From the NCBI RefSeq assembly GCF_030269445.1, contig NZ_BSTJ01000005.1:434001-498000 (forward strand): DNA of 64,000 bases, written 5' to 3'. Made by a program: the position numbers and the translations under genes. This stretch comes from Actinoallomurus iriomotensis (GTDB lineage: Bacteria > Actinomycetota > Actinomycetes > Streptosporangiales > Streptosporangiaceae). Position 1 is the stretch's first letter. Each line of letters starts with the position of its first letter. The notes under the pieces were generated by a model. It had not been told where the DNA came from, searched no databases, and saw only the letters and a list, made by a program, of their open reading frames with translations. This document shows, in pieces, positions 16,249 to 26,531 of the stretch.

Positions 16249-17172
16249 TCAGTCGAGCGGCGCGGGCGGTTCGGGAGTCTCCGGGGTCTCGGTGGCTTCA
16301 CCGGCCTGGGCTCCCTTGGCGGGCCGTCGCCGGCGCACCGGGGGGCGTACGCCGTCGGCGAGGCGGCGTGCGGTGGCGAGGAAGCCGGTGTGGCCGACCA
16401 TGCGGTGGTCGGGGCGTACGGCGAGTCCCTCGACGTGCCAGGAGCGCAGGAGGGTCTCGAAGGCGTACGGCTCGGCGAAGGCGCCGTGCTCGCGCAGGGT
16501 CTCCACGACCCGCGACAGCTGGGTGGTGGTGGCGACGTAGGCGCAGACGAGGCCGCCGGGGACGAGGGCCTTGGCGACGGCGTCGACGCATTCCCAGGGG
16601 GCCAGCATGTCGAGGACGACGCGGTCGACGTCGGTGTCGGTGAGGGCGTCCTCGAGGGAGCCGACGGTGAGCCGCCAGGCGGGGTGCGGGCCGCCGAAGT
16701 AGGTCTCGACGTTGGTACGGGCGATCCCGGCGAAGTCCTCGCGGCGTTCGTAGGAGGAGACCATGCCGTGTTCGCCGACCGCGCGCAGGAGCCAGCAGGT
16801 GAGGGCGCCGGAGCCGGCGCCGGCCTCGACGACGCGGGCGCCGGGGAAGATGTCGGCCATCGTGACGATCTGGGCGGCGTCCTTGGGGTAGACGACGGCG
16901 GCGCCGCGGGGCATGCGGAGCGCGTAGTCGGCGAGGAGCGGCCGGAAGGCGAGGTATTCGGTGCCGCCGGTGGAGCGGAAGACGCTGCCCTCGGGGCTGC
17001 CGATGATCTCGTCGTGCGGGATGGCGCCCTTGTGGCTGTGGTAGAGCTTGCCGGGCTGGAGGGTGACGGTGTTGACCCGGCCCTTGGGATCGGTGAGCTG
17101 AACCCTGTCGCCGGGACGGAACGGCCCGTGCGGGGCTGCGGGCATGGCGGAGCCGGCGGTCGGTTCGGTCAT
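16249..17172 (-). CDS. trmI: tRNA (adenine-58-N1)-methyltransferase TrmI
   Basis: TrmI methylates N1 of adenine 58 in the T-loop of tRNA using S-adenosylmethionine, which stabilises tRNA structure. The 307-residue protein has the small N-terminal beta domain (FRPGDRVQLTDPKGR) and a Rossmann methyltransferase core with motif I VVEAGAGSGALT (about 114-125), the acidic SYERREDFA ribose site and the DRVVLDMLAPWE active-site strand. The last 35 residues are a Pro/Glu/Thr-rich tail. TAGCCT lies six bases before the ATG, so the mRNA is probably leaderless. It lies upstream of arc, with the site-2 protease gene before it. Confidence 0.95.
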   Translation of the reverse strand: MTEPTAGSAMPAAPHGPFRPGDRVQLTDPKGRVNTVTLQPGKLYHSHKGAIPHDEIIGSPEGSVFRSTGGTEYLAFRPLLADYALRMPRGAAVVYPKDAAQIVTMADIFPGARVVEAGAGSGALTCWLLRAVGEHGMVSSYERREDFAGIARTNVETYFGGPHPAWRLTVGSLEDALTDTDVDRVVLDMLAPWECVDAVAKALVPGGLVCAYVATTTQLSRVVETLREHGAFAEPYAFETLLRSWHVEGLAVRPDHRMVGHTGFLATARRLADGVRPPVRRRRPAKGAQAGEATETPETPEPPAPLD

Positions 17173-17178
17173 GGCTCC

Positions 17179-17184
17179 AGGCTA
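17179..17184 (-). promoter_or_regulatory. -10 element of a leaderless promoter (trmI)
   Basis: TAGCCT ends six bases before the trmI ATG; the intervening bases are too close to act as a ribosome binding site. Confidence 0.4.
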
Positions 17185-17219
17185 TCGAGGTCCTGGGGGC
17201 GGCCGGACCGCCGGGCGGG

Positions 17220-18356
17220 TCAGGCGCGGGCGAAGGTCTTGGCGAGGTCCTGGGCGACGAGCACGCCGTACATCTCGCCGGTGGGCTCGACCAGGAGGTA
17301 CTCCGAGGCGGGGACGCGGTTGACCGCGGCGACGAGGTCCTCGCCGGTGATGTCGGCGGACAGGATCATCCCGGGGTCGAGCGTGCGGGTGAGGGAGGCG
17401 GTGTCGACCCAGGGCCGCCGGTGTTCGGGGGTGGCGATGACGGCGGTCTCGCTGACGATGCCGACGGGGTCGTCGTCGCGGCCGACGACGACGATGGCGC
17501 CGGCGCCGGCCTCCTGGGCGCGGCGTACGGCCTCGGCGAGGGGGGTGTCCTGGGCGACGCTGACGGCGCGGCGGGCGAGGGCGCGGGCGTTGAGGAGGGG
17601 GATGCGGTCGCGGATGCGGGCGACGCGGATGGCCTCGCCGGCGCCGACCCAGATGAAGGAGGCGACGAGCGCGGCCCAGATGACGGTGAGCCAGCGGTCG
17701 CCGCCGCCGGTGGCCGAGAGCGCGGCGCCGAGGATGAGCACCGTGACGGCGACGACGCGGCCGGCCCAGCCGGCGGCGACGGTGGCGGTGCGCCGGCGCC
17801 CGGTGATCTTCCAGATGGCGGCGCGGACGAGCCGGCCGCCGTCGAGGGGCAGGCCGGGCAGGAGGTTGAACACGCCGACGATGAGGTTGGCGAGGGTGAG
17901 GGCCTCGATGAGCAGGACGGTGACGTCGGGCATGGGCACGAGCAGGAGCGCGGCGTAGCCGCCGACGGCGAGGCCGAGGGACAGCACGGGGCCGGCGGCG
18001 GCGACGAGGAACTCGCGGCCGGGCGTGCGGGGCTCCTCCTCGATCTCGGAGACGCCGCCGAGGATGTGCAGGGTGATGGCGCGCACGGGCAGGCCGAAGC
18101 AGCGGGCGACGACGGAGTGGCCGATCTCGTGGACGAGGACCGAGGCGTACAGCAGCACGGCGTAGGTGAGGGCCACGAGGTAGCTGACGGGCCGCTGGAC
18201 GTGCTGGGCGACCTGGGGTTCGAACATGACCGTGATGACGATGGCCACGATGAACCAGGTCGGTGAGACGTAGATGGGGATGCCGAACGGGCGTCCCATG
18301 AGGATCCCCGGCCGAGCCGGGCCGGACCGATCGCCCTGGGGCGCGCTGTCTGCCAC
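17220..18356 (-). CDS. Site-2 protease family zinc metalloprotease with CBS domains
   Basis: This 378-residue membrane protease has the S2P core: several hydrophobic helices, the zinc-binding HEIGH at 76-80 and the LPLDGGRL motif with Asp172 as third ligand. A pair of CBS-like segments follows (about 245-375; AVSVAQDTPLAEAVRRAQEAG and AIVVVGRDDDPVGIVSE), which commonly bind adenine nucleotides. Such proteases cut inside membrane segments of regulatory proteins such as anti-sigma factors; the substrate here is unknown. It starts at GTG with TAGCAT seven bases upstream and diverges from the RecB-like nuclease gene. It lies upstream of trmI and arc on the same strand. Confidence 0.92.
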   Translation of the reverse strand: MADSAPQGDRSGPARPGILMGRPFGIPIYVSPTWFIVAIVITVMFEPQVAQHVQRPVSYLVALTYAVLLYASVLVHEIGHSVVARCFGLPVRAITLHILGGVSEIEEEPRTPGREFLVAAAGPVLSLGLAVGGYAALLLVPMPDVTVLLIEALTLANLIVGVFNLLPGLPLDGGRLVRAAIWKITGRRRTATVAAGWAGRVVAVTVLILGAALSATGGGDRWLTVIWAALVASFIWVGAGEAIRVARIRDRIPLLNARALARRAVSVAQDTPLAEAVRRAQEAGAGAIVVVGRDDDPVGIVSETAVIATPEHRRPWVDTASLTRTLDPGMILSADITGEDLVAAVNRVPASEYLLVEPTGEMYGVLVAQDLAKTFARA

Positions 18357-18363
18357 GCCCCCG

Positions 18364-18369
18364 ATGCTA
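18364..18369 (-). promoter_or_regulatory. -10 element of a leaderless promoter (site-2 protease)
   Basis: TAGCAT ends seven bases before the GTG start at 18356, with no ribosome binding site. Confidence 0.4.
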
Positions 18370-18421
18370 CGTGGACCGGTGGCGGGCGCGGCACGCGGCG
18401 CGGTGGTGGTTCACCGGTGTT

Positions 18422-18444
18422 CTGTCGTCGGCCTGCCCTAGGGT
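18422..18444 (+). promoter_or_regulatory. Leaderless promoter of the RecB-like gene, weakly PafBC-like
   Basis: TAGGGT (18439-18444) lies seven bases before the ATG. CTGTCGTCG lies exactly eight bases upstream of it, matching six of nine positions of the PafBC element TTGTCRRTG. The -10 is convincing; the PafBC assignment is weak. Confidence 0.35.
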
Positions 18445-18451
18445 TACGCGC

Positions 18452-19399
18452 ATGACGGCGACCGAGATCAACACCGGGACGGACGGCGAAGCGGGCGAGG
18501 ACGGCGGGTCGGCCGGTGGTGTGACGGTGGTCGGGTCGCTGTCGCCGTCACGGGCGGGCGACTTCATGACGTGTCCGCTGCTGTACCGCTTCCGGGTGAT
18601 CGACCGCATCCCGGAGCGGCCGAGCGCGGCGCAGGTGCGGGGCACGCTCGTGCACGCGGTGCTGGAGCGGTTGTTCGACATGCCGGCCGCGGCGCGGACG
18701 CCGGCGGCGGCGCTGGAGTTGCTGGGGCCGGAGTGGGAGCGGCTGCTGGCCGAGGAGCCGGAGCTGGCGACGCTGTTCGACGACGAGGACGACGAGGACG
18801 GGGAGGACGGCGCCGGGGGCGCGCGGGAGGAGTGGCTGGCCGAGGCGCGCGCGATGGTGGAGCGTTACTTCTCGCTGGAGGATCCGCGGCGCCTGGAGCC
18901 GGCGAGCCGTGAGATGTACGTCGAGACGGTTCTGGAGTCGGGGTTGCAGCTGCGGGGCTACATCGACCGGCTCGACGTGGCGCCGACCGGTGAGGTGCGG
19001 GTCGTCGACTACAAGACGGGGCGTGCGCCGCGGGCCGACTTCGAGGCGCGTGCGCTGTTCCAGATGAAGTTCTACGCGCTGGTGCTGTGGCGGTTGCGCG
19101 GCACGGTGCCGCGGTTGCTGCAGCTGATGTATCTCGGCAATGGTGAGATCCTGCGGTACGCGCCGGACGAGGCCGACCTGCGGGCGACGGAGCGCAAGGT
19201 CGAGGCGCTGTGGAAGGCGATCCGGCGGGCGATGGACTCCGGTGAGTGGCGGGAGCGCACGAGCCGGTTGTGCGACTGGTGCGACCACAAGCAGCGCTGC
19301 CCGTCGTTCGGGGGTGTGCTGCCGCCGCTGCCGCAGGCGGGCGGTGCGCCGGGTGCGGTGGCCGGTGCGCCGCTGGAGCCGGAGCGCGACGACCTCTGA
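18452..19399 (+). CDS. RecB/Cas4-family exonuclease with iron-sulfur cysteines
   Basis: This 315-residue protein has the PD-(D/E)XK nuclease pattern of RecB-family enzymes: GTLVHAVLE (His68), YIDRLD (Asp172), VRVVDYKTGR (Asp186, Lys188) and a helix QMKFYALVLWRL. Four cysteines, one at Cys41 (FMTCPLLYRFR) and three near the C-terminus (Cys274, 277 and 283 in LCDWCDHKQRC), match the iron-sulfur staple of AddB/Cas4-like nucleases. A role in DNA repair or end processing is likely but the partner is unknown. The acidic insert at about 108-125 is of low complexity. It diverges from the site-2 protease and may belong to the DNA-damage response. Confidence 0.9.
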   Translation: MTATEINTGTDGEAGEDGGSAGGVTVVGSLSPSRAGDFMTCPLLYRFRVIDRIPERPSAAQVRGTLVHAVLERLFDMPAAARTPAAALELLGPEWERLLAEEPELATLFDDEDDEDGEDGAGGAREEWLAEARAMVERYFSLEDPRRLEPASREMYVETVLESGLQLRGYIDRLDVAPTGEVRVVDYKTGRAPRADFEARALFQMKFYALVLWRLRGTVPRLLQLMYLGNGEILRYAPDEADLRATERKVEALWKAIRRAMDSGEWRERTSRLCDWCDHKQRCPSFGGVLPPLPQAGGAPGAVAGAPLEPERDDL

Positions 19400-19528
19400 G
19401 TGGCCGCCCGGCGGTGACGGGCGGCGGGGCGGCGTTCCGCGTCTCCTCCCGCCGGTGGCGGCGGTCTCCTCCCTGCGGAGGAGGGGATATCCGCGCTCAG
19501 GATGGGGACCGTGACAGACCGCAGCCCC

Positions 19529-19534
19529 TAACGT
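19529..19534 (+). promoter_or_regulatory. -10 element of a leaderless promoter (histidine kinase)
   Basis: TAACGT ends six bases before the GTG at 19541. The intervening GAAGGG is too close to the start to serve as a usual ribosome binding site. Confidence 0.4.
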
Positions 19535-19540
19535 GAAGGG

Positions 19541-20740
19541 GTGTCCGAGCTCATCCGCAGCCGTCGTGCGTGGCTTGGTGCGCATCCCGTCGTCGCGGAT
19601 GCGCTCGTTTCGGCGTTCCTGACGGTCTCCTGCCTGATCGAGGCTGCGTTCCAGAAATCCTACGGCGACCTTCCCGGCAAGCACCCGGACGTGGTGAGCG
19701 GGGTGCTGATGTCGGTCGTGGTGATGTCGCTGACGCTGCGGCGGCGCATGCCGGTGCCGGTGATGGCGTTCACGCTGGCCGGCAACGTCCTGTTGACCGC
19801 GCTGGGCTACGTGCCGACGCTGGGCGCCGCCCTGGCGTGTCTGGTGGCGCTGTACTCCGTGGCCTCGCACCGCGGGCTGGGCACGAGCCTGCCGGTGGGC
19901 GTGCTGGCCCTGGTGGTGTACGTCGTCTCGCTGGCCGTGCAGGGGCGCACGTTCTGGCAGTCGGTGAGCAACGCGGTGCTGTTCGCCGGGGCGTGGCTGA
20001 TCGGGCGGAGCCTGCGGCTGCGCCGGGCGTACCTGGACGAGCTGGAGGCGCGGGCGCGGCGGCTGGAGCGGGCGCGGGAGGCCGACTCGCGCGCGGCGCG
20101 GGCGGAGGAGCGTTCGCGGATCGCCCGTGAGCTGCATGACGTGGTGGCCCATCATGTGAGTGTGATGACGGTCCAGGCGGGCGCGGCGCGGCGGATCCTG
20201 CACCGCGACCCGGAGTCGGTGCAGGACGCGCTGTCGACGATCGAGCAGATGGGCCGTACGGCGCTGGGTGAGATGCGGCGGCTGGTGGGGGTGCTGCGCA
20301 CCGAGGCGGAGCCGGCGCGCAGCGAGCTGTCGCCGCAGCCGGGGGTGGGCGACGTGAGCGGGCTGGTGGAGCAGTTGCGTGAGACCGGCCTGCAGGTGCA
20401 GCTGTGGATCGAGGGTGAGAGCCGGTCGCTGTCGCCGGGGGTGGACCTGGCGGCGTTCCGGCTGGTGCAGGAGGCGCTGACGAACACGCTGAAGCACGCC
20501 GGGCCGCAGGCGCGGGCGTGGGTGCGCATCCAGTACGCCGACCGTCAGCTGGAGATCGAGGTGGAGGACGACGGCCGGGGGCTGGTGGCGGGCCTGGGCC
20601 GGCCGGGCGGGGGCGGCAACGGGCATGGGCTGATGGGCATGCGTGAGCGGGTCGCCCTCTATGGTGGCGATCTGCGGATCGGACCGCGTTCGGGCGGTGG
20701 GTTCGAGGTCCGCGCCCGATTCCCGTTGGAGGTTCCGTGA
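19541..20740 (+). CDS. Sensor histidine kinase, NarL/DesK type
   Basis: This 399-residue kinase has four to five N-terminal membrane helices (about residues 20-155) with almost no external loop, so it may sense the membrane or an intramembrane signal. A coiled linker (160-190) leads to the HisKA_3 dimerisation domain with phospho-acceptor His199 in ARELHDVVAHH, and an HATPase domain with the N box EALTNTLKHA and DDGRGL and GHGLMGMRERV glycine motifs. The GTG start is set by the leaderless -10 upstream. Its stop overlaps the response-regulator start by four bases (GTGA), which makes the pair a clear two-component system. Confidence 0.95.
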   Translation: MSELIRSRRAWLGAHPVVADALVSAFLTVSCLIEAAFQKSYGDLPGKHPDVVSGVLMSVVVMSLTLRRRMPVPVMAFTLAGNVLLTALGYVPTLGAALACLVALYSVASHRGLGTSLPVGVLALVVYVVSLAVQGRTFWQSVSNAVLFAGAWLIGRSLRLRRAYLDELEARARRLERAREADSRAARAEERSRIARELHDVVAHHVSVMTVQAGAARRILHRDPESVQDALSTIEQMGRTALGEMRRLVGVLRTEAEPARSELSPQPGVGDVSGLVEQLRETGLQVQLWIEGESRSLSPGVDLAAFRLVQEALTNTLKHAGPQARAWVRIQYADRQLEIEVEDDGRGLVAGLGRPGGGGNGHGLMGMRERVALYGGDLRIGPRSGGGFEVRARFPLEVP

Positions 20741-21414
20741 CGATCAGGGTGCTGCTGGTGGACGACCAGCCGCTGCTGCGCACCGGGTTCCGTCTCATCC
20801 TGGAGGGTGAGGCGGACCTCGCCGTGGTCGGTGAGGCAGGTGACGGCGCGCGAGCGGTGGAGCTGACCCGCACGCTGCTGCCGGATGTGGTCCTGATGGA
20901 CATCCGGATGCCGGGTGTCGACGGGATCGAGGCGACGCGGCGGATCGTCCGTGAGGAGGCGGCCAAGCACGATCCGCGGGTGTTGATCCTGACCACGTTC
21001 GACCTGGATGAGTACGTCGTGGAGGCGGTGCGGGCGGGGGCGAGCGGGTTCCTGCTGAAGGACGCGCCGCCGGAGGACCTGGTCACGGCGATCCGCATCG
21101 TCGCGGGCGGTGACGCGATCGTGGCGCCGAGCGTGACGCGGCGGCTGCTGGACCGGTTCGCGACGCGGCTGCCGTCGGTGCGTGAGGCGGCGCCGCCGCG
21201 TGGTCTGGCGATGCTGACCGAGCGGGAGCTGGAGGTGCTGCGGCACGTGGCGCGGGGGCTGTCCAACGCCGAGATCGCCGCGCAGCTCGTGGTGAGCGAG
21301 ACGACGATCAAGACGCATGTGGGCAACCTGCTGGCCAAGCTGGGCCTGCGCGACCGCGTGCAGGCCGTGGTGTTCGCCTACGAGACGGGTCTGATCCAGC
21401 CCGGCCAGGCGTAG
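20737..21414 (+). CDS. NarL-family response regulator
   Basis: The 225-residue partner of the kinase has a receiver domain (1-120) with the acidic pair DD at 9-10, phosphorylation site Asp55 (VVLMDIRMPG), Thr in ILTTFD and Lys in FLLKDAPP. A LuxR-type HTH at about 155-220 follows (LTERELEVLRHVARGLSNAE, then TIKTHVGNLLAKL). It should bind DNA as a dimer when phosphorylated. It starts inside the kinase stop codon, so its translation is coupled. Its targets are unknown; the peptide transporter operon that lies convergent to it is a neighbour, not necessarily a target. Confidence 0.95.
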   Translation: MTIRVLLVDDQPLLRTGFRLILEGEADLAVVGEAGDGARAVELTRTLLPDVVLMDIRMPGVDGIEATRRIVREEAAKHDPRVLILTTFDLDEYVVEAVRAGASGFLLKDAPPEDLVTAIRIVAGGDAIVAPSVTRRLLDRFATRLPSVREAAPPRGLAMLTERELEVLRHVARGLSNAEIAAQLVVSETTIKTHVGNLLAKLGLRDRVQAVVFAYETGLIQPGQA

Positions 21415-21488
21415 CCGGCGGCGGACACTCGCAAGACCATGGAGGCGTGTCCGGAGGGCGTCCGCCTGGCCGGCGGCCGACCTTCCGC

Positions 21489-23177
21489 TCAGCGGCCGAG
21501 GGCGGACAGGTCGTACATGCCGTAGGCGGGGTGGACGTAGACGTTCCGCAGCGAGTCCGGGCGGTACGTCACGGTCCGTTCGTCGATGAGCGGCACCAGC
21601 GCCGCGTCCGCCATCACCTGCCGGTCCGCCTCCGCCCAGGCGCTCGCCCGACGGGCCGGGTCGGTGATCTTCAGGCCACCGGTGAGGATCCGTTTCACCT
21701 GCGGGTCGCGCAGCTCCATGATGTCGCGGTTGGCGGTCTTGGTGACCGCACCGGTGATCGGCGCGAGGAAGCCGTACCCGGTCGGGTACGTCGCGGCCTG
21801 CGCGTCCAGGACGATGCCCAGCCGGTGGGCGTGCACGTACGCGGGTGAGCCGGCCGTGCTCCCCCACTGGAACGGTGACAGCCGGGTGACCTGGACGGTG
21901 ATGCCCACCGTGGCCAGCGAGCGGCTCAGCGCGCCGGCGGCGGCGACGTCGCCCGCGCGGTCGGTCCGTACCGCCAGGCCGGTGTGGAAGCCGTCCGGCC
22001 GGCCGCAGGCCCGCAGTTCCTGCCGCGCGCGGGCGAGGTCGAGCGGGTAGGGGTTCGCGGGGCGGTACCCGACGACGGTGGTCGGCAGTGCGGTCGTGGC
22101 GACGTCGCCGGCGGCCGGACCGCCGTACGCGGCCCGCACCGCGACGCGGTCGGTGGCGTACTGCACGGCGCGGCGGCAGTGCACGTCGTCCATGGGCGGC
22201 ACGCCGTGGGGCAGCATGGCGTACCGGACGAGGCCGGTGAGCGGGTCGTCGGCCCGCGCGCGTTCGGCGGGAGAGGCCAGGATGCTCGCGCGGGTGCGGG
22301 GCAGCACGCCGGCGCCGGTCGGGTCGGCGTCCGCGCCGCCGCCGAGCAGGCGGGCGTCGACGTCGGCGGCGGCGACCTTCTCGGTCACCTCGATCCGGTC
22401 GGGCAGCGCCGCGCGGGCGGGGCCGTCCTTCCACTCGGAGTTGCGGACCAGGGTGAAGCCCTCGCCGACGTCGTTGCGGGCGAAGCGGTACGGCCCGGTG
22501 GACAGGGGGTGCTTCTCGTACTTGCGCTTCGTGTCGGCGTCGCGCGGCACGGGCGCGGTCTGGGGGCTCGCCGCCAGGTGGTCGAAGTCGGCGAACGGGT
22601 GCTTGAGGTGGAAGACCACGGTGCGGTCGTCGGGTGTGGTGACGCCGGTGAAGTGGCCGAGGTCGGCGTCCAGGTACGGGCCCCAGTAGGTGCCGGACAG
22701 GACGTCGCGCAGGTCGTGCGGGCCGTCGTTCAGCTCGGCGGTGTAGTTGCTGCGCGCGACCGCGTACTTGACGTCCTGCGCGCGTACGGCGCGGCCGTTC
22801 TCGTACTTCAGGCCGGGCCGGAGCCGGTAGGTCCAGGTGCGGCCCCCGTCACCGGCCTTGCCGAGGCCCTCGGCGAGGTCGGGCACGACCCGCAGCCCGG
22901 CGGCGCCGGGGGCCGGGGCGTAGGTGACGAGCGAGCGCGCGTAGAGGCGGGCCAGGTCCGCGCCGTAGGCGAACCCGAGGTCACCGGGGTCCAGTGAGAC
23001 CGGCGCGTCCGTCATGAGGAGCCGTAGGGTGCCGCCCCTGCCGGAGGAGGGGTGCACGGTTCGCGTCGACGCCTCGTCGAACGTGGTGTCCGCCCGGACC
23101 TGGTGGCGCTGCCCGCCGCCGCACCCGGCCAGGCCGAGCACGAGCACCGTCGCGCATGCCGCGAATCTGCCCGTCAC
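21489..23177 (-). CDS. Oligopeptide ABC transporter substrate-binding lipoprotein (second copy)
   Basis: This 562-residue family 5 solute-binding protein has a lipoprotein signal (TVLVLGLAGC, lipidation at about Cys19) and the two-lobed peptide-binding fold. Typical segments are RTWTYRLRPGLKYENGRAVRAQDVKYA, shown here only in part, and HPLSTGPYRF. It is clearly paralogous to the binding protein at 26532 in the same cluster; both share the KHPFADFDH/KKPFAGFDY and STGPY segments. It lies 98 bases beyond the second ATPase gene, and two tandem 17-bp repeats cover that gap, so it may have its own regulated promoter. Start GTG at 23177, no clear ribosome binding site. Confidence 0.9.
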   Translation of the reverse strand: MTGRFAACATVLVLGLAGCGGGQRHQVRADTTFDEASTRTVHPSSGRGGTLRLLMTDAPVSLDPGDLGFAYGADLARLYARSLVTYAPAPGAAGLRVVPDLAEGLGKAGDGGRTWTYRLRPGLKYENGRAVRAQDVKYAVARSNYTAELNDGPHDLRDVLSGTYWGPYLDADLGHFTGVTTPDDRTVVFHLKHPFADFDHLAASPQTAPVPRDADTKRKYEKHPLSTGPYRFARNDVGEGFTLVRNSEWKDGPARAALPDRIEVTEKVAAADVDARLLGGGADADPTGAGVLPRTRASILASPAERARADDPLTGLVRYAMLPHGVPPMDDVHCRRAVQYATDRVAVRAAYGGPAAGDVATTALPTTVVGYRPANPYPLDLARARQELRACGRPDGFHTGLAVRTDRAGDVAAAGALSRSLATVGITVQVTRLSPFQWGSTAGSPAYVHAHRLGIVLDAQAATYPTGYGFLAPITGAVTKTANRDIMELRDPQVKRILTGGLKITDPARRASAWAEADRQVMADAALVPLIDERTVTYRPDSLRNVYVHPAYGMYDLSALGR

Positions 23178-23183
23178 CCGTAA

Positions 23184-23217
23184 ATCATTGCAACCAGTGC
23201 ATCATTGCACCAAGCGC
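23184..23217 (-). promoter_or_regulatory. Tandem 17-bp operator-like repeats before the second binding-protein gene
   Basis: ATCATTGCAACCAGTGC is followed at once by ATCATTGCACCAAGCGC (14 of 17 identical). The junction also forms the inverted repeat GTGCA-TCAT-TGCAC (23197-23210). They begin seven bases before the GTG start, where a regulator would block transcription or translation. Confidence 0.45.
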
Positions 23218-23275
23218 ACGAAGTGAGACGTTCACCACCCCCCGGCACCGCGCGGCACCGCGCGCGGTGGTCCGA

Positions 23276-24358
23276 TCAGGCGATGCCGGCGGCCTTGGCG
23301 ACGCGGCTCTCGGCGTCCGGCGGGGCGTTCTCCGGGAAGTGGCAGGCGACCTGGTGGCCCGGCTTGAGCTCCACCATCGGCGGCTCCACCTGGCCGCACA
23401 CCTCCTGGGCCTTCCAGCAGCGCGTGTGGAAGCGGCACGCCGGCGGCGGGTTGAGAGGGCTGGGCACGTCGCCCTGCAGCCGGATGCGCTCGCGTCCGCC
23501 GCGCACGCTCGGGTCCGGCACCGGGACCGCCGACAGCAGCGCCACCGTGTACGGGTGCATCGGGCCGTCGTACAGGCTCTCGTTGTCGCCCAGTTCCACC
23601 ATCTTGCCCAGGTACATCACGCCGACCTGGTCGGAGATGTGCCGGACCACCGACAGGTCGTGGGCGATCACCACGTACGTCAGGTGGAACTCGTCCTGCA
23701 GGTCCTCCAGCAGGTTGACGACCTGCGCCTGGATGGAGACGTCCAGCGCCGACACCGGCTCGTCCGCCACGATGAGCTTCGGCCGCAGCGCGAGCGTGCG
23801 GGCGATGCCGATGCGCTGCCGCTGCCCGCCGGAGAACTCATGCGGGTACCGGTTGTAGTGCTCGGGGTTGAGACCCACCACGTCGAGCAGGTCCTGCACC
23901 GCCTTCTTCACGCCCGCCTCGGTCGCGACGTTCTGCAGGCGGAACGGCGCGCCGACGATCGAGCCGACCGTCTTGCGCGGGTTCAGCGACGAGTACGGAT
24001 CCTGGAAGATCATCTGGATGTCGCGGCGCAGCGGGCGCATCGTGCCCTGCGACACGTGGGTGATGTCGCGGCCCTCGAAGACGATACGGCCGTCCGTGGG
24101 CTCCAGCAGGCGGGTGATCATGCGGCCGGTGGTCGTCTTGCCGCAGCCGGACTCCCCCACCAGGCCGAGGGTGCGGCCCGCACGTACGGTGAAGTCGACG
24201 CCGTCGACGGCCTTGACGGCGCCCACCTGACGTTTGACGACCGCGCCGCGGGTCACCGGGAAGTGCTTGCGCAGCCCGCTGACCTCCAGCAGGACCTCAC
24301 CTTCCGGGCCGGCCGGCCGCGGCTCCTCCACCACCGTCGTGTCGGGTGTCGTCACCAT
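23276..24358 (-). CDS. Oligopeptide ABC transporter ATPase, DppF/OppF type
   Basis: This 360-residue ATPase supplies energy for peptide import. It shows Walker [10 protein letters not shown] (about 67-75), the Q-loop [10 protein letters not shown], the signature FSGGQRQRI, Walker B LIVADEP and the H-loop VIAHD. The C-terminal oligopeptide-transporter extension with the cysteines [15 protein letters not shown] (iron-sulfur-type motif) is present. ATG 24358 is chosen because the first residues MVTTPDTT lead into the ABC domain; the longer frame is a shadow. It follows the DppD-type ATPase by 20 bases, and the two should form the heterodimeric motor. Confidence 0.93.
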   Translation of the reverse strand: MVTTPDTTVVEEPRPAGPEGEVLLEVSGLRKHFPVTRGAVVKRQVGAVKAVDGVDFTVRAGRTLGLVGESGCGKTTTGRMITRLLEPTDGRIVFEGRDITHVSQGTMRPLRRDIQMIFQDPYSSLNPRKTVGSIVGAPFRLQNVATEAGVKKAVQDLLDVVGLNPEHYNRYPHEFSGGQRQRIGIARTLALRPKLIVADEPVSALDVSIQAQVVNLLEDLQDEFHLTYVVIAHDLSVVRHISDQVGVMYLGKMVELGDNESLYDGPMHPYTVALLSAVPVPDPSVRGGRERIRLQGDVPSPLNPPPACRFHTRCWKAQEVCGQVEPPMVELKPGHQVACHFPENAPPDAESRVAKAAGIA

Positions 24359-24378
24359 GTCTCCCGCGGTCTCCTCGT

Positions 24379-25427
<1,049 letters not shown>

Positions 25428-25431
<4 letters not shown>

Positions 25432-26441
25432 GAGAGCCTCACCCTCGGGTCGATCACCGCGTACAGGATGTCCACGACGAGGTTGGCGAGCACGATGAAG
25501 AACGCGCCGATCATCACGACGCCGAGGACCCGTGGCAGGTCGTTGTTGTTGATCGAGTCGATCGCGAACTTGCCGAGCCCCGGCAGGGAGAACGTGCCCT
25601 CGGTGAGCACCGCGCCGCCGAGCAGCGTGCCCAGGTCGATGCCGAAGATGGTGAGCACCGGAGTGAGGGTGGCCCGCAGCGCGTGCCGGGTGATCACGAC
25701 GCGTTCGGGCAGGCCCTTCGCGCGTGCCGTGCGGATGTAGTCCTCCCCCATCGTCTCCAGCATTCCGGCGCGGGTCAGCCGCGCGTACAGCGCGCCCTGC
25801 ATGAACGCCAGGGTGACCCACGGAAGGACGAGGTTGGCGGCCCACGTGGCCGGGTTCTGGGTGAACCCGACGTAGGTGCCGGCGCCGGGGAACCACTGCA
25901 GGTTGTCCCGGAAGATCGCCAGGGACAGCAGTCCGGTGAAGAAGATGGGCAGCGACACGCCGGCGAGGGCCACGCCCATCGAGGCCCGGTCGACCGCGCT
26001 GCCCCGCTTGAGCGCGGAGATCACGCCGGTGGTCACGCCGAACACCAGCCAGATCACCGCGGCGCCGGCCGCCAGGGACAGCGTGACGGGCAGCCGGTCG
26101 AGCAGGTCCGGCCAGACCGGGGTCTGGTTGATGAAGGAGTAGCCGAAGCACGGCGGCGCGCAGTACACCTTCGAGGGGCCGAAGTCGTAGTGCGCCCCGA
26201 CGATGATGCCCTTGACGAAGTTCCAGTACTGGACCACCACCGGCCGGTTCAGGCCGAGCCGGATCTCCACCTCGTGGATCGCCTGCGGACCTGCGCTCTT
26301 GCCCACGTAGCGCGACGCCAGGTCCGCGCTGCTCGCGCCGGTCAGCCTCGGGACGAGGAAGAAGATCGCGAAGGTCACCATGCTGACGATGATGAGCAGG
26401 GCGATCGCGGCGAGCAGTCGCCGGATGAGGAAGTTGACCAC
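25428..26441 (-). CDS. Oligopeptide ABC transporter permease, DppB/OppB type
   Basis: This 337-residue permease has the DppB layout: a first membrane helix ([20 protein letters not shown]), a long external loop of about 90 residues, then five more helices with the EAA coupling motif (about residues 215-235, [20 protein letters not shown]) that contacts the ATPases. It is followed by the overlapping DppD-type ATPase. It starts at GTG 26441 beyond the first binding-protein gene. The external loop includes two cysteines (YCAPPCFGY), which may form a disulfide. Confidence 0.92.
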
Positions 26442-26531
26442 AGTGCCTGGCTGCGGTGGACGGCGGGCCGGTTAGCTCCCGCCGTCCACCGATGCCTTCA
26501 CCTGCCTTCTATGGACGGTTCGATCCGACGG

